This document shows positions 1-6,787 of a stretch of DNA of 7,544 bases, piece by piece (position 1 is the stretch's first letter; every line of letters begins with the position of its first letter). The stretch comes from JAFDZV01 sp966128725 (GTDB lineage Bacteria > Bacteroidota > Ignavibacteria > OLB7), in the NCBI GenBank assembly GCA_966128725.1, contig CBHYLN010000196.1, forward strand, positions 1 through 7,544, in the 5' to 3' direction. The notes below the pieces were generated by a model, which saw nothing but the letters and a program-made list of their open reading frames with translations, ran no database searches and was not told the DNA's origin. A program made the translations under genes and the position numbers.

Positions 1-89
1 AACATCGTGATGAGGGCGGCGAGGCGGATGTCGACCCGCGCCGACTCGGGGGCGCCGCGCCGCGTTTTGGGCGCATGCCTGATACGCAC
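1..89 (-). CDS. Possible 5' end of a leftward gene cut by the window edge
   Basis: The first ~60 bases, read leftward, have one frame in which all of the 19 codons nearest the edge end in G or C. They give a plausible peptide, ESARVDIRLAALITM. The nearest usable start in that frame is a GTG at 87-89, with no clear ribosome binding site. The codons between that GTG and position ~60 do not share the bias, so the start is unsure. Two rightward frames are also open here (to stops at 99-101 and 133-135) but have poorer codon patterns. No family can be named from so short a fragment. If the gene is real, it is divergent from the propeller gene at 327. Confidence 0.22.
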   Translation of the reverse strand, partial: MRIRHAPKTRRGAPESARVDIRLAALITM

Positions 90-95
90 CGCCGG

Positions 96-134
96 CCGTG
101 ACGGCGCATCACGGCCATGCGTAGTATTTGAGTA
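96..134 (+). promoter_or_regulatory. Upstream element copy 1 (palindrome plus shared 28-bp sequence)
   Basis: Positions 107-134 match 3502-3529 at 25 of 28 bases; the shared core is CATGCGTAGTA. Its left end overlaps an imperfect palindrome at 96-114, with arms CCGTGA and TCACGG around a 7-base centre. Both copies lie upstream of related secreted-protein genes (ATG at 327 here, 3630 for the other). That suggests a shared regulatory site or promoter, or a segment carried along when the genes duplicated. The arm spacing differs by one base between copies (7 versus 8), which weakens a strict dimer-operator reading. No match to a named regulator is claimed. Confidence 0.5.
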
Positions 135-264
135 ACGACTCCGGAAACAGCACGGGCGATCTTGGTATCGAGACGAAACCGCCGCCAGGCGCACGCGTCG
201 CGGTGACGGCTTCGACAATCGAACACGGCATACACACACGACGCACGACTCCGCCACGGTACGA

Positions 265-292
265 CGCGCCCCCGCAACACTACAGGGGCGCG
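265..292 (+). other. GC-rich hairpin in the leader of the first propeller gene
   Basis: CGCGCCCC at 265-272 pairs perfectly with GGGGCGCG at 285-292 across a 12-base loop. It ends 34 bases before the chosen ATG at 327. It could be a 5' leader structure or an attenuator-like stem, but no T-tract follows it. Between 135 and 264 I see no gene, repeat or clear promoter. Confidence 0.4.
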
Positions 293-326
293 GTGAATGG
301 GCGTGCCCGCCAACCAGGGGGCAACC

Positions 327-1073
327 ATGAAACCACGATTGCTGACAGCATTGCTGGCCGCCATTACCGCGCTTGGCGTATTCGGGCGAGCGGCAAAGCA
401 GCCCGTTACCGACCCCGCGTTCGCCCGCACCGCCACCGGACGACTTGTCATGCAAACCATTGTGGACTACGCTGAGTATATCGGCGGGTTCTACGTATTG
501 CACTACCACGGCATCACCGAACCGCAGTGCGACTCGGTGATGTACATCTCGCGCTGGAACGATACGGCCTGGAAGCTGGTAGCGCGGCTGCAACTGAGCC
601 AGCCGCAACACTACATCAGGACGGTGAACGCAATGGCACTGTACCGGAACAACATCTACGTGGGCGGATACTTCCAGGCGTTGAACGCAATCCCGGGAAC
701 CGCGGGCATTGCCGTGTTCGCCGACAATATGTGGCGCCCATTGCCCCACCCCCGGGCCGGCATTATCCGTTGCGTGCTGGCGATGTGCGCATACCGTGAC
801 GAGCTGTATGTGTCGTGCAGCCTGGAACACGGCAACCGCTCGCGAACCAATCAACTGCTGGCATGGAACGGCACACAGTGGCGAACGGTGGTGGAGACAA
901 TAACAGGAGGGTACATAAGCGCGCTTGCCGAGTATGGCGGCGACATGCTCGCCACCGGTTCCTTCTCCTCGCTTGACGGTATGCCGTTCGACGGTGCGGC
1001 CACGATGCGCGACTCCGCGTGGCAGCCGATGTCCGGCAAGCTGGTGCAGGCACTGCATCGCACAACGCCCTAG
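327..1073 (+). CDS. Truncated secreted beta-propeller-like protein, paralogue of the T9SS gene at 3630
   Basis: This encodes 248 residues. The ATG at 327 is preferred over an in-frame ATG at 297 because AGGGGG (316-321) sits 5 bases upstream and because translation then opens with a signal peptide: MKPR, then a hydrophobic stretch to about residue 19. Four modules follow, each ending in a W-x-x-x-W-like strand: residues 74-85 (ISRWNDTAWKLV), 128-140, 177-188 and 224-235. Spacing is 47-53 residues, and between them are strands of the type NNIYVGGYF. The pattern resembles kelch/galactose-oxidase-like propellers common in secreted Bacteroidota proteins. It is colinear with residues ~65-145 of the 827-residue protein. 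The protein stops after LVQALHRTTP, just as another module should begin, and has no sorting domain. It is therefore probably a degraded or truncated copy, though a small periplasmic protein is possible. Its substrate is unknown. Confidence 0.72.
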   Translation: MKPRLLTALLAAITALGVFGRAAKQPVTDPAFARTATGRLVMQTIVDYAEYIGGFYVLHYHGITEPQCDSVMYISRWNDTAWKLVARLQLSQPQHYIRTVNAMALYRNNIYVGGYFQALNAIPGTAGIAVFADNMWRPLPHPRAGIIRCVLAMCAYRDELYVSCSLEHGNRSRTNQLLAWNGTQWRTVVETITGGYISALAEYGGDMLATGSFSSLDGMPFDGAATMRDSAWQPMSGKLVQALHRTTP

Positions 1074-1076
1074 CAG

Positions 1077-1095
1077 GCGGGCGCAGGGCGCCCGC
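1077..1095 (+). terminator. Hairpin just after the truncated propeller gene
   Basis: GCGGGCGC (1077-1084) and GCGCCCGC (1088-1095) form a perfect 8-bp GC stem with a 3-base loop, starting 4 bases after the stop codon. The position suits a transcription-end or mRNA-stabilising hairpin between convergent genes. No T-tract follows on the + strand, so intrinsic termination would be inefficient. Confidence 0.45.
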
Positions 1096-1128
1096 GTCGT
1101 CGGAAACAGGAGAACCCATCGGCGAACA

Positions 1129-1152
1129 CAGTGGCGACCGCAGTGGCGACCG
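1129..1152. repeat. Perfect 12-bp tandem duplication
   Basis: CAGTGGCGACCG occurs twice in a row (1129-1140 and 1141-1152), in the 169-bp gap between the convergent propeller and patatin genes. It is probably a replication-slippage product. Reading frames across 1074-1242 show no recognisable remnant of the missing propeller modules or a sorting domain. Confidence 0.6.
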
Positions 1153-1242
1153 CAACATCGCGGCCGGCCGTGCAGCGCATTGGACGTGCATTGCGTTGGG
1201 CATCCCGTGGCGGCACCCGGCACAGGCGCGGCCGTGGCGCCT

Positions 1243-3210
1243 TCACACCCGTGGCCGCGCGCGAAGCTCCGGCTGCGGCTTGGGCACGTCGCCGCCATCG
1301 AACCGGAACGGTGCCCCGCTCCATCGGCCGGCCATTGTCGCAAGCTCCTCGGTCCGTACCCGGGCGGCCTGCAGCGAATCGGCGTCGAGCCGGTAGCTGG
1401 GCTGTTCCACGCTTCCATCAAGCAGCTCGTGATAACCGGGTCCGACGGCGGGCTGCCGGCCATATGTGGCCGCCAGCGACTGCAATGCCTGCTCCATCGC
1501 GGCCATCATCACCCGATATCGCACCCACCGGTGATTTTGCCAACACACCTGCCGCTCGCGGGGCGAACGTTGGTACCAGTCCAGCAAATCCCGACCGGCG
1601 GCGGCCCCGTAATCGGACATCCGCTGTATCTGCTCGGGGCTCATCATCAGGTTCAGCCCTCCATCATGTTTGCCAAGCACGATGTGCACGATGCGATCGC
1701 GATAACCCGGCGCGCGCGACTGCATCGCATCGCCCCAGGTTCGCATCGTGCTGAGCAATGCGGCCACAAACCCTGGCAACCCACCGCGCGAGACGTCGCG
1801 CCATTGCTCCTGCAACGCGTCGCTGTTGCGCCTGGGCATCCACGGGGCCTGTCCCTGCCCGGTGCCGCTGGAGGAGATCACCACGCCGAACGTGGGCCTG
1901 TCGGGCAGGGTGCGGTCGAAGAAATGGATGGGGAAATTGCTGATGAGGCCGCCGTCGGAAAACCAGCACGGGCTTGCGTGCAGTACATCGTCGCCATCGG
2001 ACCTGCGCGCCGCCCAATTCACCGTGTACAATTTCACGGCGCTGAGAAGCCCCGGGAAACTCATGCTCATGCGCGCGGCAAACACCACCGGCAGGTCGGC
2101 CGCGGGGGGCAGCAGATACTTACCGTCGCGCAGCATGCGCTGTACCAGTTGGCCCCAGTCGCTGGAAGCGCTGCGGGTGCGCACCACCGAGCCCGAACGT
2201 TCGCACATCCACGCCACCACATACTCCGGCAGGTAGGCCAGCATCTCGCTCCTGTCGAAGAAAAAATCGTTGCGGAGCTCGGTGGTGCGATACGGACGGC
2301 CGTGCGTAAGGCAGGTGGTCATCATCTCCAACTCGATGGCCGGCTCGTCGGGTTTGCCTGCCTCGCCCCGCGGACGTTCGCGGCCGGCGAACCAGAGATC
2401 ACCGAAGGTAAGCGGACGCCCGTATCTCACCGTGGCGCCATCGTGCCGTGCCAGCCCTGCGAAGTTGTCGATGCGGTGCGACAACCACACCGAAAGCGGC
2501 GTGCCGGGCGGTACGCCAGGCGGTGCTTCGTTGGCAACGGCATGCCGCTCGTGCTCTGGGCCGCCACCCGCCCCACCACAGAACCCGAAGCCATGCGCAG
2601 GCAGCAAGCGATACGCGCGCAGCAGCATTCGGAGTGCAAGGGCAATCGCCGTGGCGGCAATCCCACACAGCAACCCGCCAAGGGCCAGCGGCCAGGCACT
2701 CCAGCCAACGCGCATCAGGAATGGAATAGCGACAAGAACAACGGTTACCACGGCGCCGGCAAGCGCCAGGATCGGAGCGCTCTTCACGACCGCGCCTGCA
2801 ACAGCCCGCGGGCGCCCGGTGGTTTTCAGCGCCGCCAATCCAACCGCGAACAGGGGCCGCAGGGCTGCATAGGGCTGGAAGAGATCCAGCAGCCGGGTAC
2901 GGCCGCCGTCCACAAGCTGCCCAAGCTCGGCCGGCACTTCCCGCAGGCGTTCAAAGGCGGAGCCATCCGCGCCGCCGGAAGTCGTACGGCGATACTCCGC
3001 GGCCGCGGTAAGGGCGGCCGCGATTGCGCCCACGGACGTACCGCCGATGCTGCGGAACGCGCAGCGGGCAGCCACCTCGCCAACCAACGTGGGATAAACG
3101 ATGCCGCTGGTTACGCCGCCTTCCATCACGATATCACATGGCAGCAGTCCCGCGCGCTCGGTCGGCGAAGCTGTAGCGGCCGTGGGATTTTCGATTGCTG
3201 TGTCTGGCAT
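1243..3210 (-). CDS. Patatin-like phospholipase/acyl hydrolase with internal membrane segments
   Basis: This encodes 655 residues from an ATG at 3208-3210. I prefer this start because the catalytic fold begins shortly after it and the 37-residue extension to 3321 is Arg-rich and unpatatin-like. Patatin hallmarks are present in order. The oxyanion-hole loop is GGVTSG (31-36). The nucleophile elbow is GTSVG (57-61, Ser59). The catalytic Asp is in SDGGLISNFP (Asp419), followed by a strand with FGVVIS. Family members hydrolyse acyl esters of (phospho)lipids with a Ser-Asp dyad. Between Ser and Asp lie two hydrophobic stretches, about 145-168 and 172-197, predicted to be membrane helices. A GFGFCGG loop follows (207-213). 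No signal peptide is seen, so an inner-membrane-anchored enzyme facing the cytoplasm is the likeliest topology (inference). The C-terminal ~190 residues look mostly helical. It is transcribed alone and convergent with the gene at 327. Lipid substrate and physiological role cannot be read from the sequence. Confidence 0.88.
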   Translation of the reverse strand: MPDTAIENPTAATASPTERAGLLPCDIVMEGGVTSGIVYPTLVGEVAARCAFRSIGGTSVGAIAAALTAAAEYRRTTSGGADGSAFERLREVPAELGQLVDGGRTRLLDLFQPYAALRPLFAVGLAALKTTGRPRAVAGAVVKSAPILALAGAVVTVVLVAIPFLMRVGWSAWPLALGGLLCGIAATAIALALRMLLRAYRLLPAHGFGFCGGAGGGPEHERHAVANEAPPGVPPGTPLSVWLSHRIDNFAGLARHDGATVRYGRPLTFGDLWFAGRERPRGEAGKPDEPAIELEMMTTCLTHGRPYRTTELRNDFFFDRSEMLAYLPEYVVAWMCERSGSVVRTRSASSDWGQLVQRMLRDGKYLLPPAADLPVVFAARMSMSFPGLLSAVKLYTVNWAARRSDGDDVLHASPCWFSDGGLISNFPIHFFDRTLPDRPTFGVVISSSGTGQGQAPWMPRRNSDALQEQWRDVSRGGLPGFVAALLSTMRTWGDAMQSRAPGYRDRIVHIVLGKHDGGLNLMMSPEQIQRMSDYGAAAGRDLLDWYQRSPRERQVCWQNHRWVRYRVMMAAMEQALQSLAATYGRQPAVGPGYHELLDGSVEQPSYRLDADSLQAARVRTEELATMAGRWSGAPFRFDGGDVPKPQPELRARPRV

Positions 3211-3340
3211 TGCCGTCACCCTGTGCTTCAAATAACACAGCCACGCACGGCGTTGCCGTCGCGGTGCGCGCACTGCGAAAAACGTTGATAAAAGGTGTGG
3301 GAGGAGATCAGACGCGCGCAAAATACACCGTTAGGGTTAT

Positions 3341-3431
3341 TGCGTTGCGCTTATGCGTTGCGCTTATGCGTTGCGCTTATGCGCTGCGCTTATGCGCTGC
3401 GCTTATGCGCTGCGCTTATGCGCTGCGCTTA
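3341..3431. repeat. Seven-copy 13-bp tandem repeat (minisatellite)
   Basis: Seven uninterrupted 13-bp units occupy 3341-3431. Units 1-3 read TGCGTTGCGCTTA and units 4-7 read TGCGCTGCGCTTA, a single T/C difference sorted into two blocks. Blockwise homogeneity points to expansion by slippage. A 7-bp inverted repeat (ACCGTTA/TAACGGT) borders the array. The period is not a multiple of the helical repeat, so an ordered protein-binding array on one DNA face is unlikely. Copy number may vary between strains and alter spacing in this divergent control region. Confidence 0.9.
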
Positions 3432-3490
3432 ACGGTTCAGCAACGCTCGGGTGGCGACCAGCCCACCGTTGGCACAATGGATATCAGGGG

Positions 3491-3529
3491 CGTGACGAAT
3501 TCATCACGGTCATGCGTAGTAAATGAGTA
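3491..3529 (+). promoter_or_regulatory. Upstream element copy 2 (palindrome plus shared 28-bp sequence)
   Basis: Positions 3502-3529 repeat 107-134 with three differences. The adjoining palindrome at 3491-3508 is better here: arms CGTGA/TCACG surround a central GAATTC, with 8 of 9 base pairs matching. It ends 100 bases before the ATG at 3630. The arms resemble CRP/FNR-type half-sites, but the spacing between GTGA and TCAC is 8 rather than 6, so membership of that family is not claimed. Confidence 0.5.
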
Positions 3530-3629
3530 GTGCCGCCGGCCGGCGCGGGCACGAGATTCGTGGTGGAACGATGATGCCTCGGTTCATCATTGCGTATGGA
3601 CAATTCATGTATTGAAATGGAGTATTCCC

Positions 3630-6113
3630 ATGACGTGCTTCCGGTTATTCATTCTCTCGGCACTCACAACTCTCCTGACATTCACAACAATGCACATGGG
3701 CGCATTGCCCATGTGGGCACAGTCGGCCACGCCATGTTCAGGCACCGATGCCTGGATCCCGGCCGACGCGTATTTCGGTGAAGGTGTGCTTGGCCTTACC
3801 ACCAGGGGCGATGCCCTGTACGCTCTACATCAGCTTTATACGGAGTACCTGCCAGAGATTCCCTCGTACCAGATTTCCACATGGGACGGAACGCGATGGG
3901 ATCACATCAGCAGGGTGAAGCTGCTTGGCCTGACGCCGCCCTATACGTACATGGCGTGGCTTGGGAGCAATCTGTATGTCAGCGGAGGGATTCTCAAGAT
4001 GAACGACGAGACCGTTGCCGACGGCATGGTGCGTTTCGACGGCGAGCGGTGGTACACCATCCCAACCATCGGTGGGCACTCGGCGTTTATCGGCGCTCTC
4101 GCCGTTGCGGACCAGATGTTGTACGCCGCTGTCACCGTACGGTTCGAGGACAGGGCATTGTTCGGTGTGGCCGCATGGGACGGGGACCACTGGCGCTACG
4201 TTGATACCAACACGTTCGTTTCCCTGCCGGCAATAACACTGCACAACGGCAGCGTATACGCGTTTGGTGTCACGCACATCAACGGGACCGATTCCACCAG
4301 CGGCATCGCGGTGATGCGCGATGGCCGATTTGTGCTGATCCACGACTCGCTCAACCTGCGATTCGAGACCGAGCGCAACAACGTGGTGGCATCCACGCCC
4401 TCGGCGCTGTACCTGCTTGCGCATTTCGGTCGTGTGCCAGGCGCGTACGACCGCATCATCGCCGTTTCGGGCGACTCGGTGCGCGCGGTAACGCCGGCGC
4501 TGGCAACGTATGTTGGCCGCCAACTTGCCGCGCACTACAACGAGCTGTTCTGTTTCGGCATTCGGAACACCGATATCACCAGCACCGATTGCGGGCGTTT
4601 CGATGGGGCATGGTGGCATCCGCTTTCGGAGATCGGCACGGCCCGATATGCCTTCGCGCATTACCGCAACCGCATGTACGTTGGCGGCGGATCGCTGTAT
4701 GGATGCACCAATGGCGCGATGAACCTGGCGGTGCTGTGCGACAACGGCGCGTGTTCGATGGTGCACGGGACGGTGTACAACGACGCCAACGGCAATTGCC
4801 GGCGCGAGGAAACCGAGCGGGGCAGCAGCACCCCTTTGGTACGCATCGAGCCCGGCGGATACGTTGCCCGCTGCAACTACAGCGGCATCTTCATGCAGAT
4901 GTTGCCACCGGGCAGCTACACGGTGTCGCTTGCACGGCTGGACAATCAGAGCGCCCCATGCACGGGCGTTGATCGGCTCGTAGCCCTTGCCAGCAACGGC
5001 GCGGCCCAATGGGATGTGGATTTCGCCCTGCGGCCAACCAACACGACAATCGAACTGGCGACGCAGATCTCGAGCAGCACCGTAAGCACCGACCCGTTGT
5101 GGCGTGTCACGGTTGTGTTCCGCAACAGCGGCACGGCGCCGGCGCCGGCCACAACCGCGACGCTGCGCACATCCCGACCGTTGATTGTGTCGGAATCCAC
5201 CCGCCCGGTAAAGCGCGCCACGCCGGAGATCCTCACAATCGACATTCCGGCGCTGGGGCCGTATGGCCAATACAATGCCACGATCGCCTTCCAGGTGCCC
5301 GACAGCGTGCACGATCGCCTGCTGACCGCGGCGGCATGGCTGCCGGCGGATGTGGATACCAATCCGGCCAACAACCGCGACAGCACATTCGTGAATCTGG
5401 ATGCGGCGCCGCACCTGAACGCCATCCACGTGGAGCCCCCCGGCATCGGTCCCGATGGGTTGATCGGGCGCGAGGATTCGGTGCTGACATACACGATCCG
5501 CTTCCACAACACCACGGCCGATTCCGCCTTTCGCGTTGTGCTCATGGATACGCTCGACCCCTCGCTCGACCCATCCACGCTGACGCTGATGGCATCCAGC
5601 AGGCCGCTGGTACTTGAGCAATGGGCGCCCAATGTGCTCACCTGGACGTTCACGGGTATCCGGCTTACCCGGACGTTCGAGAACGAATATCGCAGCGGAG
5701 AATATCTCACCTATCGTATTCACCTGCGCCCCGGCCTGCCAAACGGCAGGCGCATCGAACACCGCGTTGGCGCATACTACGGCTTCGCGCCGGTAGTGCT
5801 CACCAACACGGCCGTCAACACCATTCAAGGATCGTCGAGCGTGCGCGAGGCGGTGTGGAACGATCCGGTGGTGACCGGATCCGATGTGCTGGTTTCGCCC
5901 AACCCGGCAACCGACGCGTTGACGATCCTGCTGCACAACCCGGGCGCGGTTGCCATGCTGGAGGACGTTGCCGGCCGGCGCGTTCGCACAACACGAATCG
6001 AGGGCACAACGGCCGCCATCGACATTTCCGACCTTGCATCGGGCTCGTACATGCTTACGGTTGTGAAGCAGGGCGGCGGCATGCATCGCCAGCGGATCGT
6101 GGTGAAACGCTGA
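3630..6113 (+). CDS. Secreted multidomain T9SS cargo: propeller, SdrD_B-like, DUF11-like, type A sorting domain
   Basis: This encodes 827 residues. The ATG at 3630 is chosen because TGGAG (3618-3622) lies 7 bases upstream and the signal peptide starts directly (residues 1 to ~30, hydrophobic 5-20, cleavage near MWA/QSA). Residues ~45-370 carry repeated propeller strands such as STWDGTRW (83-90), VRFDGERW (134-141), VAAWDGDHW (180-188) and GRFDGAWW (322-329), with NLYVSGG/RMYVGGG companions. Residues 377-468 form an SdrD_B/carboxypeptidase-regulatory-like domain, with signature VHGTVYNDANGNC and then PPGSYTVSL. Residues ~472-590 and ~610-733 are DUF11-like Ig-fold domains, the second with SVLTYTIRFHNT. 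Residues ~752-827 are the T9SS type A sorting domain: VSPNPATDALTI, then AGRRVRT, then DLASGSYMLTV and IVVKR at the end. By family knowledge the protein crosses the inner membrane by Sec and the outer membrane by T9SS, ending at the surface or released. Its ligand is unknown. A hairpin follows at 6160. Confidence 0.9.
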   Translation: MTCFRLFILSALTTLLTFTTMHMGALPMWAQSATPCSGTDAWIPADAYFGEGVLGLTTRGDALYALHQLYTEYLPEIPSYQISTWDGTRWDHISRVKLLGLTPPYTYMAWLGSNLYVSGGILKMNDETVADGMVRFDGERWYTIPTIGGHSAFIGALAVADQMLYAAVTVRFEDRALFGVAAWDGDHWRYVDTNTFVSLPAITLHNGSVYAFGVTHINGTDSTSGIAVMRDGRFVLIHDSLNLRFETERNNVVASTPSALYLLAHFGRVPGAYDRIIAVSGDSVRAVTPALATYVGRQLAAHYNELFCFGIRNTDITSTDCGRFDGAWWHPLSEIGTARYAFAHYRNRMYVGGGSLYGCTNGAMNLAVLCDNGACSMVHGTVYNDANGNCRREETERGSSTPLVRIEPGGYVARCNYSGIFMQMLPPGSYTVSLARLDNQSAPCTGVDRLVALASNGAAQWDVDFALRPTNTTIELATQISSSTVSTDPLWRVTVVFRNSGTAPAPATTATLRTSRPLIVSESTRPVKRATPEILTIDIPALGPYGQYNATIAFQVPDSVHDRLLTAAAWLPADVDTNPANNRDSTFVNLDAAPHLNAIHVEPPGIGPDGLIGREDSVLTYTIRFHNTTADSAFRVVLMDTLDPSLDPSTLTLMASSRPLVLEQWAPNVLTWTFTGIRLTRTFENEYRSGEYLTYRIHLRPGLPNGRRIEHRVGAYYGFAPVVLTNTAVNTIQGSSSVREAVWNDPVVTGSDVLVSPNPATDALTILLHNPGAVAMLEDVAGRRVRTTRIEGTTAAIDISDLASGSYMLTVVKQGGGMHRQRIVVKR

Positions 6114-6159
6114 GGCATGGCATCGGCAACCGTGAGGATCGGCAACCGGAAGGAATGAA

Positions 6160-6196
6160 AACGGGCGTCCCGAATCTGCCTCGGGGGACGCCCGTT
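6160..6196. terminator. Strong hairpin downstream of the T9SS gene
   Basis: AACGGGCGTCCC (6160-6171) pairs perfectly with GGGACGCCCGTT (6185-6196), a 12-bp stem around a 13-base loop, 46 bases after the stop codon. Rightward, it is followed only by GTAAAT. Leftward, it is followed by TTTTCATT, which is a better intrinsic-terminator tail. It may thus stop transcription from both sides, including the element's leftward repressor gene. Its right foot touches the proposed element boundary. Confidence 0.65.
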
Positions 6197-6201
6197 GTAA
6201 A

Positions 6202-6365
6202 TGGACACGGAGTTTGAGATGGACACCAGTTTGAGATTTCCAGGTGCCGAGGTGGAAATTCCGCAAGAACCGACGATTACGGGGGAAATGGGGACAAAAA
6301 GCGAGTTTGAGATTTAGGCCCTGTTTGGGACCCTCCCGAGCTTTTTTGGACACTTAGTTTGAGAT
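6202..6365 (+). repeat. Four direct end repeats, candidate transposase-binding sites
   Basis: The motif is TGGACAC, 2 spacer bases (1 in copy 2), then AGTTTGAGAT, usually followed by TT. Copies lie at 6202-6220, 6220-6237, about 6290-6313 (left part degenerate: GGGACA and a longer spacer) and 6347-6365. The AGTTTGAGAT cores start at 6211, 6228, 6304 and 6356, giving spacings of 17, 76 and 52 bases, all in the same orientation. Several same-orientation sites spread over ~160 bp at a left end are what MuA-family transposases use (L1-L3 in Mu). A small inverted repeat, ATTTCCA/TGGAAAT (6236-6242, 6253-6259), lies between copies 2 and 3. Copy 4 overlaps the end of the repressor gene. Confidence 0.75.
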
Positions 6366-6764
6366 TTTCGAAGAGCCGGTTTTGCCCTCCTCACGCCCGG
6401 CCGTGAACCGCTCCACCACGCGCTCCAATGCCTGCACCTGCCCACGCAACTCCGCACACTCCTCACGACATCGAGATAAGGCATCGGATGATCCATGCAC
6501 CTGTTCAGGTGGGGACCCTGTAACCGTAGGCGAGTCCTGGCCTCGCGCCGCTATCGCGGCATCTCCTGCCACCAACCATTCCATCGAAGTATTCAATACA
6601 CGAGCCAATGCATACAATCGACTAGCGCCTGGTTCTTTGATGCCACGCTCCAGATCCCCGATGTAAGAGATCGAAATCCCCGATAAATCACGTAATTCAT
6701 CACGATCAAGCCGTGCCGCTTCACGGGCGCTCTTAAGTCGATTGCCGAACGCGAGGAGGTCCAT
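6354..6764 (-). CDS. XRE/cI-type HTH repressor of the Mu-like element
   Basis: This encodes 136 residues. Residues ~6-66 are a typical HTH_3 (lambda cI/Cro-type) domain: FGNRLKSAREAARLDRDEL, then the turn and recognition helix around SGISISYIGDLERG (28-41), and closing LYALARVLNTSMEWLVAG. A polar linker follows. Residues ~94-122 have the heptad-like pattern of a coiled coil, probably for dimerisation. There is no S24/LexA-type peptidase domain, so RecA-stimulated self-cleavage is not expected; induction must work some other way (inference). The gene runs leftward from the control region, away from the transposase operon, as the c repressor does in Mu. Its last codons (Ile-Ser-Asn-stop) are written by the fourth end repeat. 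The start ATG at 6762-6764 has no clear Shine-Dalgarno. A weak leftward promoter candidate is TTGCCT (6849-6844) with GATACG (6826-6821), 17 bases apart. Confidence 0.87.
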   Translation of the reverse strand: MDLLAFGNRLKSAREAARLDRDELRDLSGISISYIGDLERGIKEPGASRLYALARVLNTSMEWLVAGDAAIAARGQDSPTVTGSPPEQVHGSSDALSRCREECAELRGQVQALERVVERFTAGREEGKTGSSKISN

Positions 6765-6787
6765 TGGATATCCGGGTTACGATTTGC

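Larger units (their letters stand above)
3211..3629. other. Intergenic region between divergent patatin and T9SS genes
   Basis: This 419-bp stretch separates divergently transcribed genes. It contains the 13-bp tandem array (3341-3431), a 7-bp inverted repeat flanking that array (ACCGTTA 3327-3333, TAACGGT 3430-3436), and the second copy of the upstream element (3491-3529). There is also a short inverted repeat, ATGATG/CATCAT (3571-3576, 3585-3590). A small open frame running through the tandem array merely translates the repeat and is not considered a gene. I found no TAnnTTTG-type promoter for either flanking gene. Confidence 0.6.

Noticed and set aside
1693..1700. GCGATCGC, resembling the operator core, inside the patatin gene
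   Set aside because: It is a single isolated 8-mer in a coding region of GC-rich DNA, without a partner palindrome or promoter.
925..3288. A 787-codon open frame on the + strand across the patatin gene
   Set aside because: It is antisense to a gene with clear patatin motifs. Its translation is Arg/Pro/His-rich without domain features, as expected of a high-GC shadow frame.
3341..3431. CRISPR-like array
   Set aside because: The 13-bp units are contiguous with no spacers, and there are no cas genes nearby. It is a minisatellite.
3491..3508. CRP-type binding site
   Set aside because: The GTGA and TCAC arms are separated by 8 bases (7 in the other copy), not the 6 expected for CRP. It is retained only as a generic palindrome.
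3195..3530. A 111-codon open frame through the tandem array
   Set aside because: It mostly translates the 13-bp repeat (a 13-residue pattern), overlaps the patatin 5' end and has no ribosome binding site or family features.
3587..3594. TCATTGCG, resembling the transposase-gene 12-mer, upstream of the T9SS gene
   Set aside because: Only 8 of 12 bases match and there is no inverted partner; compatible with chance.
3825..6353. An 842-codon open frame on the - strand across the T9SS gene
   Set aside because: It is antisense to a gene with signal peptide, several domains and a sorting tail. The translated product is low-complexity and rich in Arg/His/Ala.
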